DNA from: Caenispirillum salinarum AK4
GTDB taxonomy: Bacteria > Pseudomonadota > Alphaproteobacteria > Rhodospirillales > Rhodospirillaceae
Assembly (NCBI RefSeq): GCF_000315795.1
Contig: NZ_ANHY01000015.1
Span: 1-64,000 of the forward strand
DNA: 64,000 nt
Direction: 5' to 3'
Shown here piece by piece: positions 9,006 through 17,580 of the stretch. Position 1 is the first letter of the stretch, and the number at the start of each line of letters is the position of its first letter. A program made the position numbers and the translations under genes. Under the pieces are notes generated by a model that saw only the letters and a list, made by a program, of their open reading frames with translations, did no database searches and was not told where the DNA came from.

Positions 9006-11183
9006 ATGGGCGGCCTGGCCGGCATCTCCTCGGGCGCCGTCTCTGCGTCGGGCGCTGGCATGGGCCAGCCTGATCCCATGACGGTGCCGCTGCCGCCGTT
9101 GCGCGATGACCTGCGGCTGCTGCCCGGGCCGCGTGCCCGAGACGGCTCGCCCACCTGGACGATCCATGATCCGGTGCGCAACCGCTTCCACCGGATCACC
9201 TGGACGGGTTTCGAGATGCTGGCCCGCTGGCACCACGGCACCGGCGCGGCCGTCTGCGAGGCCGTGGCGGCGGAGACCGTGCTGACGCCCGGGCGGGACG
9301 AGCTTTTGCAGGTGGTGCGTTTCCTGCGCGCCAATGCCCTGGTGGACATGGCCGCGCCGTCCGACCGCGAGATGTGGGAGCGTCAGGCCAAGGCCATGCG
9401 GCGGCACTGGAGTACCTGGATGCTGCACAACTATCTGTTTTTCCGCATCCCGCTGGTGCGGCCCGACCCGTTCCTCCGCGCGGCGTGGCCGCTGGTGCGC
9501 CCGCTGTTCAGCCGGGGCGCCGTGCTGCTGCTGGCGGCCCTGACGGTGGCCGGGCTCTATCTGGTGGCGCGGCGGTGGGACGGCTTCGTTCACACCTTCA
9601 CCCAGTTCGCCAACCTGGAAGGGCTGGCCTGGATGGCCCTGGCGCTGGTGGTGACCAAGATCCTGCACGAGCTGGGGCACGCCTTCACCGCCCACCGCTA
9701 CGGCTGCCGTGTGCCGACCATGGGGGTCGCCTTCATGGTGCTGTGGCCGGTGCTGTATACCGATACCTCGGAAGGCTGGAAGCTGACCGACAACCGTCGG
9801 CGCCTTGCCATCGGGGCCGCCGGCATGATCACGGAACTGGCCGTCGCCGTGCTGGCGACGCTGGTATGGGCCTTCACCGACGACGGGCCGGTGCGCTCTG
9901 CGGCGTTCTTCCTGGCGACGGCCGGATGGACGGCCAGCCTGATCATCAACCTGAACCCCTTCATGCGGTTCGACGGCTATTACCTGCTGGCCGACTGGCT
10001 GGACGAACCCAACCTGCAACCGCGCGCCTTCGCCTTCGGCCGCTGGGCGCTGCGCGAAATCCTGTTCGGCTTCGGCGACGCCCCGCCGGAACCGCTGCCG
10101 CGCGGCCGGCGCCGGCTGTTCGTCCTCTACGCCTGGGCGACGTGGCTGTACCGGCTGATGCTGTTCATCGGCATCGCGCTGCTGGTGTATGCCTTTTTCA
10201 TCAAGGTGGTCGGCATCCTGTTGTTCGTCGTCGAGATCGCCTGGTTCATCCTCAAGCCCATGACCAACGAAATGACCGAATGGTGGAAGCGGCGCGGCGA
10301 CATGCGCCTGAACGCCCACGTGCTGGGTACCCTGGCGGTGCTGGGGCTGCTGTTGGCGGCCGTCTTCGTGCCCTGGCGCGGAACGGTGGTGCTGCCGGCG
10401 GTGCTGGAGGCCGAGCGCAGCCACGAGGTGCACGCGCCCGAAGCGGCCCGCGTCGCCCGCGTGCTGGTGGCGGCACGGGACACCGTGGAGGCCGGCCAGC
10501 CGGTGGCGGAGCTGGTCAATCCCGATCTCGCGTTCAAGCGGCAGCTGACCGACCTGCGGCTGGACGTGACGCGCCTGAGCCTGGACCGCGCCTATGCCGA
10601 CGAGGAAGCCCGCAACGACGTGCCCCTTCTGGCCGCCGATCTGCGCAAGCTGGTGGCGGAGGCTGACGGCCTTGCCGCGCGCGAAGACCGCATGACGCTG
10701 CGCAGCGCCGTCGCCGGACGGGTCACCGACGTCATGCCGGGGCTGCGGACCGGGCTGTGGGTGGAGCCGCGCGCCGTGCTCCTGCGCGTGGTGGACGCCG
10801 AGCGCGGCCGCGTCACCGGCTACGCCCGGCAGGAGGACCTGGCCCGCCTGACGCCCGGCGCACCGGCCCGCTTCCATCCCGACGACGCCCTGGCGCCGTC
10901 CCTGAGTGGGCGCGTCACGGCCGTGGATGCGGTCAACCGCCCGGTGCTCGACCATCCGATGCTGGCAGCCGACCAGGGCGGCGACGTGGCCGCGCGCCGC
11001 GACGAGGACGGCCGAATGCTGCCGGAGCACTCGCTGTACCGCGTGGTGGTGGTGCTGGACGATCCCGACGCGCCGGCGCAACTGCGGCGCGGCACCCTGC
11101 GCGTCGACGGCGAGCCGGAAAGCCTGGCCGTGCGGCTGTGGCGCACGATCGCCGGCGTCCTGATCCGCGAAAGCGCGTTCTAG
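9006..11183 (+). CDS. M50 (site-2-type) metalloprotease with PqqD-like N terminus and HlyD-like C terminus
   Basis: A 725-residue inner-membrane fusion. Residues ~30-120 resemble the winged-helix PqqD-like fold that binds leader peptides (WTIHDPVRNRFHRITWTGFE). The membrane M50 core carries HELGH at 221-225 and the second motif NPFMRFDG with Asp323, so all zinc ligands and the catalytic Glu are present. Several membrane helices surround it. The last ~250 residues are periplasmic adaptor-like (HAPEAARVARVLVAARDTVEAG, helical hairpin, barrel). Such 'peptide zinc metalloprotease' fusions are known as a family, but their substrates are mostly unknown. By context it may process or energise export of the adhesin. 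ATG 9060 and 9078 are alternative starts. Its TAG stop is the first codon of a dispersed repeat. Confidence 0.85.
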   Translation: MGGLAGISSGAVSASGAGMGQPDPMTVPLPPLRDDLRLLPGPRARDGSPTWTIHDPVRNRFHRITWTGFEMLARWHHGTGAAVCEAVAAETVLTPGRDELLQVVRFLRANALVDMAAPSDREMWERQAKAMRRHWSTWMLHNYLFFRIPLVRPDPFLRAAWPLVRPLFSRGAVLLLAALTVAGLYLVARRWDGFVHTFTQFANLEGLAWMALALVVTKILHELGHAFTAHRYGCRVPTMGVAFMVLWPVLYTDTSEGWKLTDNRRRLAIGAAGMITELAVAVLATLVWAFTDDGPVRSAAFFLATAGWTASLIINLNPFMRFDGYYLLADWLDEPNLQPRAFAFGRWALREILFGFGDAPPEPLPRGRRRLFVLYAWATWLYRLMLFIGIALLVYAFFIKVVGILLFVVEIAWFILKPMTNEMTEWWKRRGDMRLNAHVLGTLAVLGLLLAAVFVPWRGTVVLPAVLEAERSHEVHAPEAARVARVLVAARDTVEAGQPVAELVNPDLAFKRQLTDLRLDVTRLSLDRAYADEEARNDVPLLAADLRKLVAEADGLAAREDRMTLRSAVAGRVTDVMPGLRTGLWVEPRAVLLRVVDAERGRVTGYARQEDLARLTPGAPARFHPDDALAPSLSGRVTAVDAVNRPVLDHPMLAADQGGDVAARRDEDGRMLPEHSLYRVVVVLDDPDAPAQLRRGTLRVDGEPESLAVRLWRTIAGVLIRESAF

Positions 11184-11300
11184 GGCATTTTCGGTCAAAC
11201 GAGATCGAAAACGGCGACATAGGGCCGCGGAGCCGAAGGCGTGCGCGGAAGCGCGCACACCGCTCATCAGGCGCGACCGCGTCTGATGGGAAAAGGCTCT
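11181..11300 (+). repeat. dispersed palindromic repeat B, copy 1
   Basis: The element starts with the TAG stop of the M50 gene, then TTCGGTCAAACGAGATCGAA, GGCGACATAGGG, and a hairpin CATCAGGCGCG-acc-GCGTCTGATG near 11272-11296. The same blocks occur in reverse orientation at 22752-22888, and the CATAGGGTCGCG block recurs at 45881-45934. It is probably a non-coding intergenic repeat that may also end transcription. Confidence 0.7.
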
Positions 11301-11332
11301 GGAGTTCTGCTCGCGGAGGCGGCGGAGCGGCG

Positions 11333-12493
11333 TTACCGCCCGCCGTCGTCGGGGATGACGAACACCTGTCCGGGGTAGATGAGGTCCGGGTCGCGGATCT
11401 GGGCGCGGTTGGCCTCGTAGATCACCGTGTATTCCATGCCCGCGCCCAGGCGCTCGCGCGCGATGCGCCACAGGCTGTTGCCCGGCTGGACCACCACCCG
11501 CTCGCCGGCGCCGGCGGGTGTGTCGACGCTTTCGGGGCGCAGGAAGGGGATCTCGGCGCGGGCGGCGACCTCTTTTTCCGGGCCCAGCACATCCGCCCGC
11601 AGGGTGTGCCGTCCGGTGGCGACGGGGTCCGCCGCGGTCACCGACCAGCGCCCGTCGGGCCCGGCCACAGTGCGGCCGACAAAACGGTTGTCCACATAGG
11701 CCATCACGACGGTGCCCGGCGCGGCACGGCCGCCGAAGCTGAGGTTGCCGGCGGCGTCGTAGTCCACCACGTCGATCACGACGGACGGCGCGGCGCCATC
11801 CTGTCCGGGCGGCGGCAGCGGAGCATCGCCCGTTTCCGTGCCGGCGACGGCCGGGGCCGGCGCCTGCAGCACGCGGCTCGGGCGGCCCGGCGCCGTTTCC
11901 ACCGCCAGGGGCGGACGGCCCTCGTCGGCCGACTGTTCCGGCACGACCAGGACGACCGAGGACTCGGCTTCCGTCTCCGCGCCATCCGTGCCGAGGGCGC
12001 CCAGCCGCAGTTCACGGGTGCCCGGCGGCAGGGGTTTGTCGGGCAGGAAGACCCATTCCCCGCGCTCGTCCGCCCGTACGCGGCCCAGTTCCGTCTCGCC
12101 GTCGCGAATGATCACCTCCGTCTCCGGCGTGGCGCGGCCGGCCATGACCGTGTTGCCCTCGCGGTCCACCCGCACGACGTCGAAGGACGGGCCCGTGCCG
12201 CTCGGGACTGGCTCCGTTGCGGGGGCCGGCGAGACCGTCGTCTGCGCGGCGCCCGCCGACTCGGGCTGCGCCGCCGGCGGAGCGGCCGCGGACGTGGGCT
12301 CGTCCTCGCCCTCGCCCTTGCTCTCGCTTGCGTCGTCGCCGGCGGGCGCCGCCGTATCTGCGGGCGGCACCTCGACGGTCACGGGCGGTGGCGCGTCGGG
12401 GGCGGCGTCCTGGCGGCCGACCAGCCAGCTCAGGCCAAGCGCGAAGACGACGACGACGGCCCCGACGAGGGCGACGATGAGCGGGCGGTTCAC
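11333..12493 (-). CDS. membrane-anchored LysM protein with Ig-like repeats
   Basis: 386 residues from GTG 12493, which has AGAGGA 7 bases upstream; ATG 12544 in the same frame would add 17 residues. One N-terminal membrane helix (PLIVALVGAVVVVFALGL) is followed by a long Pro/Ala/Glu linker. Two Ig-like or bacterial 'adhesive' repeats come next (NTVMAGRATPETEVIIRDGE and NLSFGGRAAPGTVVMAYVDN). A C-terminal LysM domain closes the protein (VVVQPGNSLWRIARERLG ... DLIYPGQVFVIP). LysM binds peptidoglycan, so the protein probably spans from inner membrane to cell wall. It converges on the export cluster; a functional link is only suggested by position. Confidence 0.85.
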   Translation of the reverse strand: MNRPLIVALVGAVVVVFALGLSWLVGRQDAAPDAPPPVTVEVPPADTAAPAGDDASESKGEGEDEPTSAAAPPAAQPESAGAAQTTVSPAPATEPVPSGTGPSFDVVRVDREGNTVMAGRATPETEVIIRDGETELGRVRADERGEWVFLPDKPLPPGTRELRLGALGTDGAETEAESSVVLVVPEQSADEGRPPLAVETAPGRPSRVLQAPAPAVAGTETGDAPLPPPGQDGAAPSVVIDVVDYDAAGNLSFGGRAAPGTVVMAYVDNRFVGRTVAGPDGRWSVTAADPVATGRHTLRADVLGPEKEVAARAEIPFLRPESVDTPAGAGERVVVQPGNSLWRIARERLGAGMEYTVIYEANRAQIRDPDLIYPGQVFVIPDDGGR

Positions 12494-12593
12494 GGGCGGT
12501 CCTCTGGCAGGGCGTCGCCGGGCGACTTTGGGTGGCGATGCCAATTCAACATGCGCTCAAGGGTATTACGTCCCCTGATAAGGCGCAATCGCC

Positions 12594-13439
12594 TCAGCCG
12601 CCGACCATTTTCGCCGCCACCTGGGCCAGCAGTCCGGCCAGCCCGGCGGGCAGGGCCGCCACCAGAACCAGCCAGCCGGGTCGCGCCAGAAGGGCGGTGC
12701 GGGGCCCTCCCGCCGGCAGGCGCGCCGCCGTGGGCTCCGCCAGGAACACGAGTGCCAGCACCGCAAGCGCGCCCGCCGCGCCCGGGTTCGCCGCCAGAAG
12801 AGCCGCCGACAGCGCGACGAAGGTGCCGCCGCCGGCCAGGGTCACGATCCATCCCGGTGCCCCGGGCGCGGCCGGCAGCCAAGGCAGGACACCGAGCACC
12901 GCCACCGCCAGCGCCAGCGCCGCCGCCGACACGTCGGCGGCACCCAGGGCCGAGGCCGCCGCGCCCAGCCCGGCGCAGGCCACCGCCAGCAGAAGGGCCG
13001 GAGCCCAGGGGGCACGCTCCCGCGCGGTGCCCAGGCCGCCGAGCACCACCGCGAACAGCAGCGCCAGGCCGGCGGCGGGCAGGGCAGCGGCGGCAAGGCC
13101 CTGGGTGGAAATCGGCAGTCCGGCCAGCGCCCACAGGCTGAGGGCCGCGAAGACCGTCGCCGCCGTCCAGGCCGCGGCGCGGCGGGCGGCGGCCCAGGCG
13201 TTGACGGCCGCGCCCGCCGCCAGGCCCGCCAGAGTCACAAGCGGGGCAGTGCCCAGCGGCGTCAGGCGACCGAGAGGCTCCACCCCGTTGGCCCACAACC
13301 ACCAGCCGAGGAAGCCGACGCCGAGGCCCACGCCCATGAGCCGTGCCCCGCGCTCGGGACCGGCGGACAGGCGGACGACGCCGCTGACCGCAAGGGCCAC
13401 CAGCAGGGGCAGGGCCAGCGACAGCACCATGTCGATCAT
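12594..13439 (-). CDS. polytopic membrane protein of unknown function
   Basis: 281 residues, strongly hydrophobic from end to end (Ala/Leu/Val/Gly-rich), with roughly eight to ten predicted membrane helices and almost no long loops. No family motif is recognised. ATG 13439 is followed by a second ATG at 13430; neither has a good ribosome-binding site. It lies 100 bp upstream of the LysM gene on the same strand and diverges from the cytochrome b561 gene. The base composition is extreme even for this region because of the Ala codons, but the frame is intact and the residue pattern is that of a real membrane protein. Confidence 0.65.
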   Translation of the reverse strand: MIDMVLSLALPLLVALAVSGVVRLSAGPERGARLMGVGLGVGFLGWWLWANGVEPLGRLTPLGTAPLVTLAGLAAGAAVNAWAAARRAAAWTAATVFAALSLWALAGLPISTQGLAAAALPAAGLALLFAVVLGGLGTARERAPWAPALLLAVACAGLGAAASALGAADVSAAALALAVAVLGVLPWLPAAPGAPGWIVTLAGGGTFVALSAALLAANPGAAGALAVLALVFLAEPTAARLPAGGPRTALLARPGWLVLVAALPAGLAGLLAQVAAKMVGG

Positions 13440-13572
13440 CGGGCGGGGGCGGTCCTTGTGTTAGAAGAGTTGCATTTACCCAGGCGGGAACACCACCTAT
13501 CCTCCCGCCGGGTTCTAAAGCAACAGGCGGGCTACGCCCAGCCTTCACCGCAACAGCAGTGAGCACGACGCC

Positions 13573-14313
13573 ATGGACATGGACAAGACCAAGCCGGCGC
13601 CCGCCTCTCCCGCCCGCGCCGCGCAGAGGGACCTGGGGAGCCTGAGGCCCGTGCGCGTGTGGGACGTGCCGACGCGCCTGTTCCATTGGGTGCTGGTGGG
13701 CCTGCTGGGATACCTGTGGTGGACGGGCGAGAATGGTCCCATGAGCGATCACATGCTGGCCGGCTCTGCCGTGCTGGCGCTGATCCTGTGGCGGCTGATC
13801 TATGGCGTGTTCGGCTCGACCACCGCGCGATTCGTGGATTTCGTGAAAGGGCCGGCCGCGGTGGCGAGTTACCTGAAGACCGCTTTCGGCAAGGGCACGA
13901 CGACGCGCACCAAGGCCTATGTGCTGGGCCACAACCCGGCCGGCGGCTGGATGGTTCTGCTTCTGCTGGTGCTGGTGCTGGCGCAGGCGGGGACGGGCCT
14001 GTTCGCCAACGACGACATCTTCAGCGAGGGGCCGCTGGCCAACCTGGTCAGCAAGGACACCAGCGATGCCCTGACCGGCTGGCACAAGAACATCCTGTTC
14101 CCGGCCCTGCAGATTCTGGTGGGCCTGCACGTGCTGGCGGCCTTTCTGTACCTGTTCGTCAAGGGCGAGAACCTGATCCGGGCCATGGTCACCGGCCGCA
14201 AGCCCGCCCCGCCCGAGGCCGAAAGAGGTTTGCGCTTCGCCTCGCCCCTGGTGGCGGTGGCGGCGGCCGTGGTGGCCGGCGGCGTCGTCTGGTACATCGT
14301 CGAGGTGATGTGA
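13573..14313 (+). CDS. cytochrome b561-family di-heme membrane protein
   Basis: 246 residues of the cytochrome b561 / Ni-Fe hydrogenase b-subunit family. After a ~25-residue cytoplasmic leader come VPTRLFHWVLVGLLGYLWWT (heme His), SDHMLAGSAVLALILWRLIYG, LGHNPAGGWMVLLLLVLVLA, and TGWHKNILFPALQILVGLHV (further heme His residues), four core helices, plus a C-terminal helix. It should carry electrons between the quinone pool and a periplasmic c-type cytochrome. The facing gene encodes a cytochrome c', and such b561/c' pairs are common in proteobacteria. The start is ATG 13573, with ATG 13579 also possible. Confidence 0.88.
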   Translation: MDMDKTKPAPASPARAAQRDLGSLRPVRVWDVPTRLFHWVLVGLLGYLWWTGENGPMSDHMLAGSAVLALILWRLIYGVFGSTTARFVDFVKGPAAVASYLKTAFGKGTTTRTKAYVLGHNPAGGWMVLLLLVLVLAQAGTGLFANDDIFSEGPLANLVSKDTSDALTGWHKNILFPALQILVGLHVLAAFLYLFVKGENLIRAMVTGRKPAPPEAERGLRFASPLVAVAAAVVAGGVVWYIVEVM

Positions 14314-14342
14314 TCGGCAGGATCGCCACGCGCGCCACGCAA

Positions 14343-14375
14343 AAAGAGCCGGAGGCATCGTGCCGCCGGCTCTTT
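14343..14375. terminator. bidirectional terminator between b561 and cytochrome c'
   Basis: Perfect 10-bp stem AAAGAGCCGG / CCGGCTCTTT with a 13-base loop; A- and T-rich flanks suit both strands. It sits between the two convergent cytochrome genes. Confidence 0.85.
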
Positions 14376-14406
14376 CCGTTTCGGCCGTCGCGGTTTCCCG
14401 CTCCGC

Positions 14407-14862
14407 TTACTTCTCGCGGAAGTTGTCGTGGCAGTTCTTGCAGGTCTCGCCGACGGCCTGCATGGCCTCGCCGATGGCGCCCTTGTCGCCGCTTTCCACC
14501 GCCGCGACCAGCGTGTCGGTGCGCTCCTGCATCATCTTGATGCCGCCCGAGAACTTGTCCCAATTGGTCCAGACGTCGGCCGTGGCAGTGGTCTTCACGC
14601 CCGACTCGGCGGTGTTCTCTTCGAAGGGCAGCAGCGCCAGGTCGGCCGTATCGGCCAGCATCTGCGCGCTGGGCAGCAACTGGTCGGAGTACGGCACTTC
14701 GCCCTTCAGGATCATCACCACGGTGTTGGTGTGGCCGCCGATGGCCTTCATGACCTGCTGGCGGTACTTCACGGCGTTCTCGGCGTCCATGGCGTTGGCG
14801 GCCATCGGGGCGACGGCAGCGGCAGCCAGCGCGGCGGCGGCGGTAATGGCGCGAAGCTTCAT
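14407..14862 (-). CDS. cytochrome c' (class II c-type cytochrome)
   Basis: 151 residues: signal peptide 1-24 ending AANA, then a four-helix-bundle cytochrome of ~127 residues with the heme-binding CKNCH near the C terminus (GETCKNCHDNFREK). A C-terminal CxxCH is diagnostic of class II cytochromes such as cytochrome c', a periplasmic heme protein that binds NO and may help with nitrosative stress. ATG 14862 is preceded by AAGGAG. It converges with the b561 gene, its likely electron partner. Confidence 0.93.
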   Translation of the reverse strand: MKLRAITAAAALAAAAVAPMAANAMDAENAVKYRQQVMKAIGGHTNTVVMILKGEVPYSDQLLPSAQMLADTADLALLPFEENTAESGVKTTATADVWTNWDKFSGGIKMMQERTDTLVAAVESGDKGAIGEAMQAVGETCKNCHDNFREK

Positions 14863-15199
14863 GAAACGTGCTCCTTCCTTGTGAACCCGAAGGGGATCGG
14901 GATGGTCGATCGACGGGAAGAACTCTGTGGCAAATATCCCAGAGCGTGTGGAGGATCAAGACACGTTTTGATGACGCGGTCGGTGACTCCGTCACACAAA
15001 CCGGCGAGCGCCGCATCGGTGCCGGGCAGGCCCGCCGTCCGGGGTAGGCCATGCACCCCCCTGGCGCGGGCGCGCGTTGGCTCCCATAGATAAAGAAAGG
15101 GGACGGTCGCCCGACCGCCCCTTTTTTCGCCGCCGAGCCCCGGCTTCGGCCCGGGTCCTGCGGCAGAAGCACAACAAGAACAGACGCGAGGTCACCGCC
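14863..15199. other. intergenic region upstream of cytochrome c' and LOG genes
   Basis: No gene is seen in this 337-bp stretch. It should hold the divergent promoters. A small dyad GTGAC-tcc-GTCAC lies at 14983-14995. A terminator-like hairpin reading toward the LOG gene lies at 15099-15127. Confidence 0.6.
15099..15127 (+). terminator. intrinsic terminator upstream of the LOG gene
   Basis: Stem GGGG-(A bulge)-CGGTC / GACCG-CCCC with loop GCCC, followed by six T. It ends about 70 bp before the LOG start and no + strand gene precedes it, so it would end a short leader or small RNA. Confidence 0.6.
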
Positions 15200-15799
15200 A
15201 TGGGTCGACTGACATCTCTTTGCCTCTTCTGTGGCTCCAACGTGGGCGACAACCCCGCCTTCGCCGAGGCGGCCGACGAACTGGGCGCCGCCATGGCGCA
15301 GGCCGGCGTGCAGCTTGTCTACGGCGGCGGGCACGTCGGCATCATGGGCGTGGCGGCCGAGGCCGTCATGCGCGAGGGCGGCCGCGTCGTCGGCTTCATC
15401 CCCGAGCACCTGACCCGGCTGGAGGCGGCCTACCAGGGCGCGACCGAGCTGCACGTGGTGGAAAACATGCACGTGCGCAAGTTCGCCATGTTCGAGCGCG
15501 CCGACGCCTTCGTGGTGTTTCCCGGCGGTTTCGGCACCATGGACGAGACGTTCGAGATCCTGACCTGGCGGCAGTTGGGCATTCACAACAAGCCCATCAT
15601 CATCGCCAATATCGAGGGCTACTGGGACCCGTTCCTGGACCTGGTGGACAGCATGATTGCCCGGCGCTTCGCCAAGCCCGTCAACCGCGACCTGTTCACC
15701 GTGGTGGACGACTGGACGCGGATTCTCCCCACCATCGAGCAGGAATTGGGCCGGGCCGGCGTCGGCACGGTGGCGGCGGACGCGGCAGAGCGCCTGTAA
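15200..15799 (+). CDS. LOG-family protein (nucleotide 5'-monophosphate phosphoribohydrolase-like)
   Basis: 199 residues of the LOG (lonely guy, TIGR00730) family. Rossmann-like start LCLFCGSNVGDNPAFAEAA, GGGHVGIMGVAAEAVM, and the signature PGGFGTMDETFE are all intact, as expected for the enzyme that releases the base from nucleoside 5'-monophosphates such as cytokinin precursors. Older annotation as 'lysine decarboxylase' is misleading. ATG 15200 follows GCGAGG and gives the usual family length; the frame stays open further upstream but that part is not conserved in character. It appears monocistronic. Confidence 0.92.
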   Translation: MGRLTSLCLFCGSNVGDNPAFAEAADELGAAMAQAGVQLVYGGGHVGIMGVAAEAVMREGGRVVGFIPEHLTRLEAAYQGATELHVVENMHVRKFAMFERADAFVVFPGGFGTMDETFEILTWRQLGIHNKPIIIANIEGYWDPFLDLVDSMIARRFAKPVNRDLFTVVDDWTRILPTIEQELGRAGVGTVAADAAERL

Positions 15800-15978
15800 A
15801 ACCGCAAGATTCCCGCCTACCCCCATCCCGCCCGAAAGGGCGGGTCTTGCTCTCGGCGGCGGTGCCGTCTATGGTGCCGCCGTCCGCGGCGATTCGCTTC
15901 CGGTAGTGGTCCAACCATGCACATGGGGCGCACCCCATCGGACACCCGAGTTCGTCACCCATCGGGAGAACCGCTTAG

Positions 15979-17196
15979 ATGAGCAAGATCAAGGTCAAAA
16001 ATCCGATTGTCGAGCTGGACGGCGACGAGATGACCCGGATCATCTGGTCCTTCATCAAGGACAAGCTGATCCTGCCGTACCTCGATGTCGACCTGAAGTA
16101 CTACGACCTCTCGGTCGAGAACCGGGACGCGACGGACGACCAGGTGACCATCGACTCCGCCAACGCCATCAAGCAGTACGGCGTCGGCGTGAAGTGCGCG
16201 ACCATCACCCCCGATGAGCAGCGCGTCGAGGAGTTCAGCCTCAAGAAGATGTGGAAGTCGCCCAACGGCACCATCCGCAACATTCTGGGCGGCACCGTCT
16301 TCCGCGAGCCCATCATCTGCAAGAACGTCCCGCGTTACGTCCCGGGCTGGACGCAGCCGATCGTCATCGGCCGTCACGCCTTCGGCGACCAGTACCGCGC
16401 CACCGACTTCAAGGTTCCGGGCCCCGGCACCCTGACGGTCAAGTTCGTGCCCGAGGACGGCGGCGAGCCGATCGAGCACGAGGTCTACAAGTTCCCGTCG
16501 GCCGGCGTGGCCATGTCCATGTACAACCTGGACGAGTCCATCAAGGGCTTCGCGCGGGCCTGCATGAACTACGGCCTGGACCGTGGCTGGCCGGTCTACC
16601 TGTCCACCAAGAACACGATCATGAAAGCCTATGACGGCCGCTTCAAGGATCTGTTCGAGGAGGTCTTCCAGAACGAGTTCGCCGACAAGTTCAAGGCGGC
16701 CGGCATCACCTACGAACACCGTTTGATCGACGACATGGTCGCCTGCGCCATGAAGTGGAGCGGCGGCTTCGTCTGGGCCTGCAAGAACTACGACGGCGAC
16801 GTGCAGTCCGACACGGTCGCGCAGGGCTTCGGCTCTCTGGGCCTGATGACGTCGGTGCTGATGACGCCGGATGGAAAGACCGTCGAGGCCGAGGCCGCGC
16901 ACGGCACGGTGACCCGTCACTTCCGCCTGCACCAGCAGGGCAAGGAGACGTCCACCAACCCGATCGCGTCCATCTTCGCCTGGACCCGTGGCCTGAAGTT
17001 CCGCGGCAAGTTCGACGACACCCCCGAGGTGGTCGACTTCGCCGAGAAGCTGGAGCAGGTCTGCATTGAGGCCGTCGAGGCCGGCAACATGACCAAGGAC
17101 CTGGCCATCCTGATCGGCCCGGACCAGCCGTGGCAGACCACCAACCAGTTCCTGGAGACCCTGGACGCGCGCCTGCGCGAAAAGATGGGCATGTAA
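15979..17196 (+). CDS. icd: NADP-dependent isocitrate dehydrogenase
   Basis: 405 residues of the dimeric, eukaryote-like NADP-isocitrate dehydrogenase subfamily common in alphaproteobacteria. It begins [19 protein letters not shown] and carries the substrate and metal region ([20 protein letters not shown]), the Asp-rich segment near [20 protein letters not shown], and [12 protein letters not shown] with the NADP-binding loop. It oxidises isocitrate to 2-oxoglutarate in the TCA cycle. GGGAGA precedes ATG 15979. A strong terminator follows, so it is probably a single-gene unit. Confidence 0.97.
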   Translation: MSKIKVKNPIVELDGDEMTRIIWSFIKDKLILPYLDVDLKYYDLSVENRDATDDQVTIDSANAIKQYGVGVKCATITPDEQRVEEFSLKKMWKSPNGTIRNILGGTVFREPIICKNVPRYVPGWTQPIVIGRHAFGDQYRATDFKVPGPGTLTVKFVPEDGGEPIEHEVYKFPSAGVAMSMYNLDESIKGFARACMNYGLDRGWPVYLSTKNTIMKAYDGRFKDLFEEVFQNEFADKFKAAGITYEHRLIDDMVACAMKWSGGFVWACKNYDGDVQSDTVAQGFGSLGLMTSVLMTPDGKTVEAEAAHGTVTRHFRLHQQGKETSTNPIASIFAWTRGLKFRGKFDDTPEVVDFAEKLEQVCIEAVEAGNMTKDLAILIGPDQPWQTTNQFLETLDARLREKMGM

Positions 17197-17245
17197 GCCC
17201 GTCTACCCCAGGTTACTCAGGTTATAGCGGTTCCGACCGACGGAT

Positions 17246-17280
17246 CGGCCCGCCGGAGCAGATGCTCCGGCGGGCCGTTT
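17246..17280 (+). terminator. icd terminator
   Basis: Perfect 15-bp stem (17246-17260 with 17263-17277) of CGGCCCGCCGGAGCA and its complement, followed by TTT, 50 bp after the icd stop. Confidence 0.9.
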
Positions 17281-17403
17281 CCGTTTCTGGTGGACGGTGG
17301 TGCGAGGGCGGTGGGAGCCGGGCGTAGGCGCTGATTTCGAGGCGCTCACGAGATCGGTGGACGAGCACAGGAGGGTGCGCGGCAGTATGGTTAGTACCAT
17401 ATA

Positions 17404-17493
17404 TGGATTCCTGCTTTCGCAGGAATGACGGGAATTTTTCGTTACAGAATAACAGGTTACGAAACCCGTCGTCCCTGCGAAAGCAGGGACCCA
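17404..17493. repeat. inverted-repeat element A, copy 1
   Basis: A 90-bp element. Two 29-base arms (17404-17432, 17465-17493) are inverted copies with about four mismatches, and each arm itself contains the hairpin CCTGC-tttc-GCAGG. The spacer is AT-rich. A second copy lies at 44467-44553. It is likely a MITE- or REP-like intergenic repeat. The rest of the 17197-17580 gap holds only the icd terminator and nothing else I recognise. Confidence 0.8.
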
Positions 17494-17580
17494 CGCACGC
17501 CGTCAGTTCCCTCGCGACACCGACGGAATCCATAATGGCGCATTACTGGGCCGCTCAAAGGCGCCCCCTGTCAGCCCTCC

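Noticed and set aside
7536-11471. 1311-codon open frame on the minus strand across the HlyD and M50 genes
   Set aside because: The translation is a His/Gln/Arg/Gly-rich shadow; the + strand has HELGH, NPxxxxDG and adaptor motifs.
12490-14358. Long minus-strand frame across the membrane protein and b561 genes
   Set aside because: It runs through regions with recognised proteins in other frames and its product is low-complexity.
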